Source: Verrucomicrobiota bacterium (lineage in GTDB: Bacteria > Verrucomicrobiota > Verrucomicrobiae > Limisphaerales > UBA11358). Taken from it: a DNA stretch of 64,000 nucleotides. A program made the position numbers and the translations under genes. This document shows, piece after piece, positions 29,075-37,305 of this stretch; positions within the stretch are counted from its first letter, which is position 1; every line of letters begins with the position of its first letter. The notes beneath the pieces are model-generated. The model made no database searches. It had not been told where the DNA came from and saw nothing but the letters and a program-made list of their open reading frames with translations. Location: NCBI GenBank assembly GCA_014860005.1, contig JACZKP010000112.1, forward strand, positions 1-64,000, read 5' to 3'.

Positions 29075-30232
29075 TTAAAACTCCCTCACACACCGGAACC
29101 CAAAAAAGTTGAAGGCGACGTCCGGGTGGTTGTTGAAGCGATAGGCGCAGCGCGAGTTAAAGGCGTTGACGCCCCAGTAGCCGCCGCGCAGCACACGGGC
29201 GCTCAAAGCTTCACTCGGTCCCCGCGTGTCATTCTGGGAGGCACCCGTCTGCCCATACCAATTGCTCTGATACCAATCCCAACACCACTCCAACACGTTC
29301 CCAGCCATGTCGTGCAAGCCATAGCCATTGGCCGCAAAGGAGCCAACGGGGCTGGTGTAGGGCGTGCCGCCAGTATTGAAACTTGGATGATGTTCCTGCG
29401 TGGAACTCGTGTCATACGCATACGAAGTGGACGAATAATAACTGGCGCGGCTGTGCTGGATCGTGTCGCTGTCGCTCCACGGAAACCTTCTCCCAGAGGC
29501 CCCGCCCCGCGCCGCCTTCTCCCACTCCGCCTCCGTCGGCAACCGATACCCCGCGTTCCACTTCACCCAGTCATTCTGCACATTCACCTGGCCGGTCCGA
29601 TACACCGTCGTCTGCGCCGCGCTGGTGTAGTAGGCGGCCGGGCGCCCCTCCTTCTCACTCCGCGCATTGCACCATTTCACCGCGTCATACCAGTTGGCGG
29701 TCTGGACAGGGTGGTTGGTCGCCTTGCCCTGCGCCCCGTAATCGAAGGTGTATCCCTGCATGATCGCCCACTGATAAACCTCATCCCACAACGTCTTCGT
29801 CACTTCATACTTGTCCATGTAAAACGCTGAGACATGCACCGTGTGCAACGGCAGTTCCGCGGACCCTCCCTCCTTGAACGTGTCCCCCATCGTGAAGCTG
29901 CCGGCGGGAATGAGCACCATGCCGGCGGGCGGGTTCGGATCCAAGATGCGATGACTCGTGACGGCGTTGCTCGCCGGCACCCGCACCCAGTCCACCCAGT
30001 TGGTTGCGTCTGGCAGGGCCGTCGTGGTTTGCACAGTAAACGTCGCGTTCGTCACCTCATTGGTCCAAGTCACGGTGCCATCCGCCGTCACCGCCGTGAT
30101 GGTCGTCACCACCGGCCCGACGATGCGGAAGAAACGGGCATCCTGCGCGACGGCTGGCGTCCAAATCCCCAGCACCAGCAGGGCCAGGGTGAGGCTCAGC
30201 TTGCCTTGAATTGTTTCCATGGAGAATTTCAT
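29075..30232 (-). CDS. Exported SUMF1/formylglycine-generating-enzyme-family protein
   Basis: The 385-residue protein has a signal peptide ending near PAVAQ, a beta-rich region to about residue 100, then a SUMF1-type domain. The domain markers are MVLIPAGSFTMGDTFKEGG, FYMDKYEVTKTLWDEVYQWA, GYRLPTEAEWEKAARGG and DMAGNVLEWCWDWY, ending LRGGYW and FGFRCVREF. Eukaryotic and some bacterial relatives convert a sulfatase cysteine to formylglycine; many exported Verrucomicrobia copies are probably binding or structural proteins. I cannot see the paired active-site cysteines of true FGE, so I do not claim maturase activity. A frameshifted relative of its usual partner lies just upstream. Confidence 0.85.
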   Translation of the reverse strand: MKFSMETIQGKLSLTLALLVLGIWTPAVAQDARFFRIVGPVVTTITAVTADGTVTWTNEVTNATFTVQTTTALPDATNWVDWVRVPASNAVTSHRILDPNPPAGMVLIPAGSFTMGDTFKEGGSAELPLHTVHVSAFYMDKYEVTKTLWDEVYQWAIMQGYTFDYGAQGKATNHPVQTANWYDAVKWCNARSEKEGRPAAYYTSAAQTTVYRTGQVNVQNDWVKWNAGYRLPTEAEWEKAARGGASGRRFPWSDSDTIQHSRASYYSSTSYAYDTSSTQEHHPSFNTGGTPYTSPVGSFAANGYGLHDMAGNVLEWCWDWYQSNWYGQTGASQNDTRGPSEALSARVLRGGYWGVNAFNSRCAYRFNNHPDVAFNFFGFRCVREF

Positions 30233-30291
30233 GCGTTGGTTCGTTCTCTTGGTTTCAGGTTTTCAGAGTGCGATGAAGCGTTTGCCGCAAT

Positions 30292-30613
30292 TCAAGCCGG
30301 CAACAAGCCGGCGCTCCTCTCCTCCGGCCCTTCTGTGTCGAACTGGAGAACTTTGAAGAATTGGGTCTGCGCCGTAACCGGCAGTGTGGCGGAGAGAAAT
30401 GGAACTGGCCACGAGCGGCGCGCTGCTGGACCAGTCGCCCAGCAAATTCGAGGTGGTGTGCAGGACGTAGCTCTTCCCCGGATAGGCGTTCCAAAGGATT
30501 TGCACTGTGTTCGAGCCGTCGAACAGGATGTGGCAATCAATGGGGGATTGAACGGTGGCGGAGGCGAGGCTGGTGGAGAGCAAACCAGCGGCGAGCAATG
30601 AGAGCTTATTCAT
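30292..30613 (-). pseudogene. Frameshifted small exported protein
   Basis: The frame starts MNKLSLLAAGLLSTSLASAT, a signal peptide, and continues with VQILWNAYPGKSYVLHTTSN and LLGDWSSSAP. At about base 30400 the sensible protein moves to another frame, which reads SATLPVTAQTQFFKVLQFDT and ends near 30292. Together they make a complete beta-rich domain of the kind found at the C-termini of Verrucomicrobia secreted proteins. The shift falls in a tctctc-like run, so a one-base slippage or a sequencing error are both possible. The last residues (PEERSAGLLPA) are encoded by part of a dispersed palindrome. It lies upstream of the SUMF1 gene on the same strand. Confidence 0.6.
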
Positions 30614-30708
30614 AGGGTCTCCGAAGTTGAGGTGATGCTGCCAAGTATCCATACGAATAACAATTCAGAATTCAGTTAAGTTTCCGATAGGTTCGACTCC
30701 TCGGCAAC

Positions 30709-30743
30709 CGGAGCGCAGGTGCTGGTCACAGACCGGCGCTCCG
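30709..30743. repeat. Palindrome with cggagcgc/gcgctccg arms
   Basis: Arms of 8 bases (30709-30716 and 30736-30743) pair perfectly around a 19-base spacer. The outer ends match those of the repeats at 24976 and 25113, and a partial copy (gccggcgctcc) lies at about 30306. It sits 15 bases after the stop of the HEAT-repeat gene and could work as a terminator. Confidence 0.6.
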
Positions 30744-30757
30744 ACATCAAGGGGCGT

Positions 30758-33160
30758 TTAATCCGTGGCTTCCACGCGCAGACCCGGAAGGGGTTTGCCG
30801 TCGAGGTCGAGAACGCGAATCGCCACCGCGCAGCCGAGCGTGTGCTGTGTGATCTTCACCAGAAAATCATTCCAGCCTTCCTTGAGCATGCCCTTGGCCT
30901 TGTCCTCGCCGGCCGTAAAACCGCGCACGGCATTATTCGCGTGAACCAGCGTGCCGTTGATCCACAGCTTCACACCATCGTCACTGCCGATTTCCAGCGC
31001 GACGGGTTGTTCGGCAGGACAGAACACGCGGGTCTTGAGATACACCACACAATGGTCGCCGCCCGCGACTGGTCCTAAATCGGCGAGCCAATTGTTAGTG
31101 AGACTTGAGCTTTCGGGCAGCGGACGCCACTCCGCCTGCACGGGTGCTGACTCCGGCGCGAACTTCACATCGAACAACTGTTGCGCCTCCCTGCCCGCCT
31201 GCCGATACGGTCCGCTCACCAGCCAGGAGGAAATGTAACCCGCCTGCCCTTGGATTACGGTCAAAAGCACTTGCGCCTCGTCGCGAACGCGCCGGCTCCC
31301 GGCTTCGCCGGCGAGATTGCGCAAAGCCACGACCGATGCTTCGTGATGCGCGGCGCTCAGAGTCGAGGCTATTTGGAGACAGGCAGCTTCCGCCTCCAAA
31401 CGCACTGCGGGATCACGTCGGTACGTTTGCGCGAGTTCAAGTGCGGCAACGCCAGGCAATTCGGCCAACCGCGCCAGCCCGAGTTTCTGGTCCGTTGGTG
31501 TCTTCGTGGCCACCAACCCGGCGCGCACAGCGGTCAGGCGGTCGGCGGAGGAGTGGTTGCTCATGGCCTCCACCAGCCGCCAATAACCGCGCAAGGCAAT
31601 CACGCGCTGCGCATCCGAGGTCGCTTCGTCGGCCAGTTTCAACAAGTCGGGCCGGGCCGCATCGCCGGCATACTCAGACATGGTGCGAAGTGCGGTTTCG
31701 CGAATGTGCGCGTCGGCATCCTTCAGTGCAGCGCGCAACGCTTCGAGCACTCCCGGCCCGCCGATCTGGCCCGCGGCCTCCAGCAGCGCACTGCGGGCTG
31801 CGGGTGTTGCGTCGTTCCAAGACCTTAAGGCAGCACTACTGAAACTGTGCGGGTTTGGACAGCGCGTGGCAACAGTTACAAACGCTCCCACGGCTGCTGT
31901 GCGGCGCGATTCATTCGCAGTCTGCAGCATCAACGCAAGCAACGGCGACAACTGGGCCTCGCCCGCCAGATTCTCCAGCGCCCGCGTGGCGGCAACGCCC
32001 AGTTGGTCATCGGCAGCCGCCGCCAGGCGCAGAAGTTCGGGCACGGCACGCGGGTCACCGCGCCGGGCCAGCGCTTGAACCAATTCGAGCTTCGCTTCCG
32101 GGCGCGCCCGGCTGATCTCCGCCAGAATTGCCGCGAAGACATCGCCGCGATGGAGATTCACCAAAGCAACGCGTGCCGTGGATCTCTCCTCTCCTGGGGC
32201 GCTGCCGGCCAACTCAGCTAACATGCCAGCGTGACTGGCGTCACCCAATTCGCCCAAGGCTTTGATGGCTGCCATGCGCGCGGCTGGCTCGCCCTTGCGG
32301 GTCGCCCCAGCCAGAGCCACGGCCGCAACGGGATCCCCGCGCTGACGCAGCGCCTCGATGAGCGCGACTTGGGCAGCCGGCGCGATCTTGTCCAGTGCAT
32401 CCGCGAGAACCAGCGTATCAAGTGCGGGAAACTCACGGGCCAGTTGAATGGACATGGACTGCTCCAGTTCATCCTGCCCAATCAACGCAGCCAGCACTCG
32501 ACTTGTCTGTGCCTCGCCCGCACACAACACGCTGCCGCGGAAAGCCGCCATGCGGACGGCGGGTGGTTCTTCCGGTGCGCGCAATTCCTCATAGACTTTG
32601 GCTGCGGCTTCCACATTCCCTTCCGTCCGCAACCGATCCGCGCAAGCCAGCAAGGCGTCGTTGAAGTACATGCGCATCCGGCCACTCACATCGGCGTGCG
32701 CATTCTGTAACGCGGCCACGGCATCGCGGTTTGCGATTCTGCCCAATGCCTGCGCCGCTGAAATTGCCAACAGCTCGTCAGAATCCGTGCTCAACGTGGC
32801 GAGTTCTGGCACTGCGCGCACCACCCGCCGCAGCCCAAGCGCGTGAATCACCCCGGCCTTGGTGTTGCCCGAAACACCCGGTAATACTGCGAGCAGCGCC
32901 TCGCCGGCCTCCGGCGCCGGCAGTGTTTCCAGCGCATCGAGCGCCCACTGAGCGAGCGTATCATTCGTCAACAAATTCGCCAGGTGCGGAACCGAACTGG
33001 CCGTGCCGATTTCTTTCAAACGCAGACACGCGACTTCTTTCGCTGCAACGGGGGCATCGGATTGCAGAACGGTGAGCGCCTGCCGTTCCGCATCCGCCTG
33101 CGCCGCGCCAAACGCAGCGGTAGCCGATGTAAGGAGAAGAATGAGTAAGTGCTTTTTCAT
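30758..33160 (-). CDS. Exported HEAT-repeat protein
   Basis: The 800-residue protein has a signal peptide (KKHLLILLLTSATAAFGAAQ), then about 600 residues of HEAT-like helical repeats with the recurring pattern of Ala/Leu helices and short Asp/Pro turns (for example ALDALETLPAPEAGEALLAV and AVPELATLSTDSDELLAISA). The last 150 residues are a beta-sandwich, with LEIGSDDGVKLWINGTLVHA and GWNDFLVKITQ, resembling the domain that precedes catalytic parts in exported glycoside-related proteins. No catalytic motif is visible. It lies 19 bases downstream of the Tat oxidoreductase gene on the same strand, an arrangement often seen in Verrucomicrobia, and may form a complex with it. Confidence 0.8.
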   Translation of the reverse strand: MKKHLLILLLTSATAAFGAAQADAERQALTVLQSDAPVAAKEVACLRLKEIGTASSVPHLANLLTNDTLAQWALDALETLPAPEAGEALLAVLPGVSGNTKAGVIHALGLRRVVRAVPELATLSTDSDELLAISAAQALGRIANRDAVAALQNAHADVSGRMRMYFNDALLACADRLRTEGNVEAAAKVYEELRAPEEPPAVRMAAFRGSVLCAGEAQTSRVLAALIGQDELEQSMSIQLAREFPALDTLVLADALDKIAPAAQVALIEALRQRGDPVAAVALAGATRKGEPAARMAAIKALGELGDASHAGMLAELAGSAPGEERSTARVALVNLHRGDVFAAILAEISRARPEAKLELVQALARRGDPRAVPELLRLAAAADDQLGVAATRALENLAGEAQLSPLLALMLQTANESRRTAAVGAFVTVATRCPNPHSFSSAALRSWNDATPAARSALLEAAGQIGGPGVLEALRAALKDADAHIRETALRTMSEYAGDAARPDLLKLADEATSDAQRVIALRGYWRLVEAMSNHSSADRLTAVRAGLVATKTPTDQKLGLARLAELPGVAALELAQTYRRDPAVRLEAEAACLQIASTLSAAHHEASVVALRNLAGEAGSRRVRDEAQVLLTVIQGQAGYISSWLVSGPYRQAGREAQQLFDVKFAPESAPVQAEWRPLPESSSLTNNWLADLGPVAGGDHCVVYLKTRVFCPAEQPVALEIGSDDGVKLWINGTLVHANNAVRGFTAGEDKAKGMLKEGWNDFLVKITQHTLGCAVAIRVLDLDGKPLPGLRVEATD

Positions 33161-33179
33161 CGTGGCGTTTGGGTTTGGT

Positions 33180-34595
33180 TCAGATTTGCCACGGCGGACG
33201 AAACGCGGTGGAGAGCAACCGGTTCGCCTCGTCATCGTTAGTGAACCGCTCCCGCTGCGGGTCCCACGTTAGGGTGCGCTTCAATTGGAGCGCTATCCCC
33301 CCCAACAACACCGCACTGGCGGAACGGTGGGAGGTTTCAATGTCGCAAATCGTCCGGGCGCGCGTGCGGACACATTCCAGGAAATTGCCCGAGTGGCTGT
33401 CACTGCGATAAACGCCCGGCTGCGGCGGGCCGGGCGGTTCAGTCAGGAGTTCCGGCGGATCGCTCACAATGTCGTCACGGTCCACCGCAATCCAGCCTTG
33501 CGTGCCGATGAACCGCGCACCGCCACTGCCACCTGGCCCACCTTGCGGCGCGGGACAGGCGTGAACCACCACCCCATCGGCATAACGATATTGAAGCACG
33601 TCCTTCTCAAAGAATAGCTCCACCGGTCCGGTACGATCCGCGCTCAGCACCCATTGGATGAAATCGTAATGATGCGGCCCCCAGTTAATGTCGCCAATGC
33701 CGCAAAACATGTGGGCGTGAACCGTGCCCTGATAAGGACGCCACGGCGCGGGGCCCAGCGCGAGATCCCAATCCAAACCCGCGGGCACGGGCTGAGGAGC
33801 GCCGAATTGATGCCACGCAAACGAACCTCCGGGTCGGAACGCATACACTTCCTTGAGCCGCCCGATGCGACCGGCGCGCACAAGTTCGCAAGCCCGACGA
33901 AACCGCGCGCCGTATTCCGAGCGTTGCTGCGTCCCACCCTGAAATACGCGTCCGTAACGCTGGATGGCCTTGACCATTTCCTGGCTTTCGCGAATCACGA
34001 TGGCGGTGGGTTTCTCGCAATACACGTCCTTGCCGGCTTGCGCTGCCATGATGGTCATGACGCCATGCCAATGAACCGGCGACGCGATCAATACCCCGTC
34101 AATGTCCGGCCGGTCGAGCAAATCGCGGAAATCATTGTAGGCGCGGCAGGGGGTGTAGTTGCTCGCACCGAACTTGGCGGCGTAGAATTGATCCACCTGC
34201 TGCCGCGCGGACTCACGACGATCCTGCCACACGTCGCACACGCCCAGCACCTGAACATCGTTGCGCGACACGTATCCGCCGCTGACATACGTCCACGCCC
34301 CGCCGAGCAAGTGTCCGCGGCCCTGGCCGCCGATGCCGATGAAACCCATTGCCACCCGCTCATTGGGCGGCTTGATTCCACCCCGCCCCAACACCGCCCC
34401 CGGCACAATCATTGGACCGGAGGCCGCTGCAGCACCGAGCGCCAGCGCCGAACGGCGCAAAAAATCGCGGCGGGTGAAGCGGCGGTTCGCGATCAACGGG
34501 TTTCGTGCGAGTCGCCACGAAGGTTCAGCATGAAATTTCTGTTCGGTGGAGAGAGCAACTTCCGACTTCATAAACAGATTGAGCGTGCCGCTCAT
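33180..34595 (-). CDS. Gfo/Idh/MocA-family oxidoreductase with Tat signal
   Basis: A twin-arginine signal, TRRDFLRRSALALGAAAASG, precedes the Rossmann fold (VAMGFIGIGGQGRGH, then VQVLGVCDVW). The catalytic EKP motif is in KDVYCEKPTAIVIRES, and the C-terminal domain includes GDINWGPHHYDFIQWVL. Length is about 470. The leader before the Tat motif is unusually long, so a later start (ATG at 34571) is possible; I used the ATG at 34595. It is followed by the HEAT-repeat gene and faces away from the GH20 gene across a 144-base shared promoter region. Role: oxidation or epimerisation of an unknown sugar outside the cytoplasm. Confidence 0.88.
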   Translation of the reverse strand: MSGTLNLFMKSEVALSTEQKFHAEPSWRLARNPLIANRRFTRRDFLRRSALALGAAAASGPMIVPGAVLGRGGIKPPNERVAMGFIGIGGQGRGHLLGGAWTYVSGGYVSRNDVQVLGVCDVWQDRRESARQQVDQFYAAKFGASNYTPCRAYNDFRDLLDRPDIDGVLIASPVHWHGVMTIMAAQAGKDVYCEKPTAIVIRESQEMVKAIQRYGRVFQGGTQQRSEYGARFRRACELVRAGRIGRLKEVYAFRPGGSFAWHQFGAPQPVPAGLDWDLALGPAPWRPYQGTVHAHMFCGIGDINWGPHHYDFIQWVLSADRTGPVELFFEKDVLQYRYADGVVVHACPAPQGGPGGSGGARFIGTQGWIAVDRDDIVSDPPELLTEPPGPPQPGVYRSDSHSGNFLECVRTRARTICDIETSHRSASAVLLGGIALQLKRTLTWDPQRERFTNDDEANRLLSTAFRPPWQI

Positions 34596-34739
34596 GTTCT
34601 CGCGGAGCAACACGAAAAATCGCCAGCCAAACACCAAAGTCACAAATCATCACGCGCGGTCCGTGTTAACAGATTGCGTCCTGGCTTGTCTGCGATAACA
34701 CTGGCACTCACTGGATGACGGCCATTTGTTAGCGCCAAT

Positions 34740-36692
34740 ATGAAATCTCTGAATCTCCTGCCGGCGCCCCGCTCGCTAAAATTCACGGGCGGCAGTTTTA
34801 CCTTGCCCCGACACGGAGTCCTGCACCTGGATGCCGCACTGCCACGCGATACGGTGCTGCTCTCGCTGGCCGCGCGGCTGCAATCCGCCGCGCAGGAGGC
34901 GGGCGTGACGCTCGAACTCGTCACCGGTCCAGCGAAACATCCGCGGTTGGCCGTGCGCGCAGTGGTGAACCGCTCAACGTCAGGGAACGCGGAAGGTTAT
35001 GTGCTGACCATCAATCGCCGCGTCGTGTTGATCGAATATCACGCTGTTGGCGGATTACGCGCGGGCGTGGCGACTTTGCGCCAGTTGCTGCGCGAGTGTG
35101 GGCGTCGTCTGCCCTGTCTGGTCATCCGGGATCAGCCGGATTTTCCGCGACGCGGCGTGATGCTGGACGTGTCGCGCGGACGGGTGCCGAACCTGCAAAC
35201 CTTGTTGGGACTGGCAGAGCATCTGGCCGATTTCAAAATCAACGAACTGCAACTCTACACCGAGCACACGTTCGCCTACCGGAATTATGAATCCGTCTGG
35301 CGCGACTGGGGCGCGTTGACGGGCGAAGAGATGCTGAAACTCGACGCACGTTGCCAACAGCTTGGCATTGATCTGGTGCCGAATCAGAATTCTTTCGGTC
35401 ACTTGCGCTATTTTCTCGAACATCCCCGCCTGCGAAAGTTGGCCGAGGTGTCCGCTCCGTATGAAGGTTCAACCGGCGATTTCCTGCGCTTCCCCACCAC
35501 GCTCGCGCCGAATCATCCGGGCACGCTGAATTTCATCCGCGAGCTTTACGACGAATTTCTGCCGAACTTTACCAGCCACCATTTCAATGTTGGCTGTGAT
35601 GAAACCTGGGATCTGGGTCGGGGACAGAGCAAGCAGTTTTGCGAACGACGCGGCAAAGGGCGTGTGTATCTCGACTTCCTCAAATCAATCCATCGCGAGG
35701 TCACCGCTCGCGGACGGCGAATGATGTTCTGGGGCGACATCATCCTGCATCATCCCAAACTGATTCCCGAACTGCCGCCGGATAGCATCGCGCTGAACTG
35801 GGGTTACGAAGCCAATCACCCGTTCGACAAGGAAGCCGCGCTGTTTGCGAAGTCTAAAGTGCCCTTCTACGTCTGTCCCGGCACCTCAACCTGGATGACA
35901 TTGCTGGGCCGGCATGACACGGGTTTCGCCAATCTGCGCCTCGCGGCAGACGCGGGACGTAAACACGGCGCGGTCGGTTATCTAAACACCGATTGGGGCG
36001 ACGGCGGCCATCCGCAACCACTGGCCGTGAGTTACGCGCCATATCTGCTGGGCGCAAGCGTCAGTTGGTGTGCCGCGAGTTTCGACGAAGCGCAACTGGT
36101 GCCAGTCCTGAGCCGCGATGTTTATCACGATTCCACACAACGAATCGCCAAGGCTGCGATTGCCCTTGGCTTTGCCCATCGCAAGTTTCGTTACCTCGAA
36201 TCGAACATCACCCCCTTCGGCGCGGTGATTGCCGCGCCGCCGCCGGAGACGCGCGAATTATTCTGCCGCAGCGGGCTGAAATACTACGCGCGCATCCCGG
36301 AGAAAAACATCCGGGCCGCGCTGGCCGAACTTGAAACGCAGCGCGCAGTGATGCAGCGCGGTCAGCCGGCAACGCCGGAGGCCGAGTTACTACGAACAGA
36401 ACTGGCTCTCGCCATCCGTATGGCAGCGCAGTCCTGTTCGATCATGCTCTGGCAACAAGCTTTGGCCGCCGAAAAAGCCGCGTCTGCCCGCGGCCTGGCC
36501 GCACGAGGCATACGTGAGTTGCGCGAGATTGATCGTGACTTCAACGCGTATTGGCCGTTGCGCAACAAAGGCACGACGGCCAAGTGCTCGCCATTCTTGG
36601 AATGGCGGATGGATGATTATCGCCGGGGAATTCTGCACTTCCCGCCGGAAACCGCACGCGTGGAGGTAAAGAAAACCTACGTCGCGGAATAG
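34740..36692 (+). CDS. GH20-family beta-N-acetylhexosaminidase-like glycosidase
   Basis: The protein has the GH20 N-terminal alpha/beta domain (to about residue 125, with LLPAPRSLKFTGGSFTLP) followed by the TIM barrel beginning DFPRRGVMLDVSRGRVPN. The catalytic Asp-Glu pair is in FNVGCDETWDLG, the position expected for substrate-assisted hydrolysis of N-acetylhexosamines. Length is 650. No signal peptide is visible, so it may act in the cytoplasm. The C-terminal 150 residues are helical and not obviously family-related. It is divergent from the oxidoreductase gene and lies next to a carbohydrate-binding-like gene, which suggests a local glycan-degrading function. Confidence 0.88.
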   Translation: MKSLNLLPAPRSLKFTGGSFTLPRHGVLHLDAALPRDTVLLSLAARLQSAAQEAGVTLELVTGPAKHPRLAVRAVVNRSTSGNAEGYVLTINRRVVLIEYHAVGGLRAGVATLRQLLRECGRRLPCLVIRDQPDFPRRGVMLDVSRGRVPNLQTLLGLAEHLADFKINELQLYTEHTFAYRNYESVWRDWGALTGEEMLKLDARCQQLGIDLVPNQNSFGHLRYFLEHPRLRKLAEVSAPYEGSTGDFLRFPTTLAPNHPGTLNFIRELYDEFLPNFTSHHFNVGCDETWDLGRGQSKQFCERRGKGRVYLDFLKSIHREVTARGRRMMFWGDIILHHPKLIPELPPDSIALNWGYEANHPFDKEAALFAKSKVPFYVCPGTSTWMTLLGRHDTGFANLRLAADAGRKHGAVGYLNTDWGDGGHPQPLAVSYAPYLLGASVSWCAASFDEAQLVPVLSRDVYHDSTQRIAKAAIALGFAHRKFRYLESNITPFGAVIAAPPPETRELFCRSGLKYYARIPEKNIRAALAELETQRAVMQRGQPATPEAELLRTELALAIRMAAQSCSIMLWQQALAAEKAASARGLAARGIRELREIDRDFNAYWPLRNKGTTAKCSPFLEWRMDDYRRGILHFPPETARVEVKKTYVAE

Positions 36693-36776
36693 CCCTTCCG
36701 TTGGAATAAAACCCTAGCTTAACGAAGCTTTATCAAAGTCCGCCTCCTCACGTCGGCGGCTACGCGCTTGATGGAG

Positions 36777-37136
36777 TCAGAACGCCGGTGTGACTTGCAG
36801 TCTTTGCCCGGGCGCGGCCACGAAGTCATCACCCTGAGACCAGACGCAATCGTTGAGCAATAGTTTGAACTTCACATTGTCCTCGACCTTGCCGGACCAT
36901 TGCCAGGTCTGACCGTCCAGGCACTTGAGGGGGATGCCACGCTCCCAACTCAGTCCACCGCCCTGGCCACGGAGGAACAGGTTGTTGCCATAGCCCACAT
37001 CAATCCTGGCTTCGATCGTGATTCCCGGATTGATGGACCGGGTCGGTTGAGCGGTTTTCGTTTCGACCCCGGGAGCCGCTGAAGTCTTGGTTGCCGAGGT
37101 CTTCGTCGTACGTTTGGTTGTTTTCACTGGTTTCAT
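36777..37136 (-). CDS. Small carbohydrate-binding-like protein with basic N-terminal tail
   Basis: The 119-residue protein has a Lys/Thr-rich N-terminal tail of about 35 residues (KTTKRTTKTSATKTSAA) and a compact beta domain with GYGNNLFLRGQGGGLSWERG, WQWSGKVEDNVKFKLLLND and a final QRLQVTPAF. This arrangement resembles starch-binding/early-set domains (CBM20/48-like) in which Trp and Lys residues line a sugar site. No signal peptide is seen. A cytoplasmic glycogen-binding or nucleic-acid-binding role are both possible given the basic tail. I have moderate confidence in the fold and none in the role. Confidence 0.65.
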   Translation of the reverse strand: MKPVKTTKRTTKTSATKTSAAPGVETKTAQPTRSINPGITIEARIDVGYGNNLFLRGQGGGLSWERGIPLKCLDGQTWQWSGKVEDNVKFKLLLNDCVWSQGDDFVAAPGQRLQVTPAF

Positions 37137-37305
37137 TTTTCAATTACAGTTGCGATTTATTCATTCTGACAAAATTGCATCACGTTCGCTCAAACTTTGC
37201 CGCACAAATCAATGCGCGTTGCTCTCAAGCAAGCAACGTTCCATGTCGGTTAAGTTACGAACCGGTGACGAGTCTGCAAAAAAGGTCGTCTGAAGGCGGG
37301 GTGGC

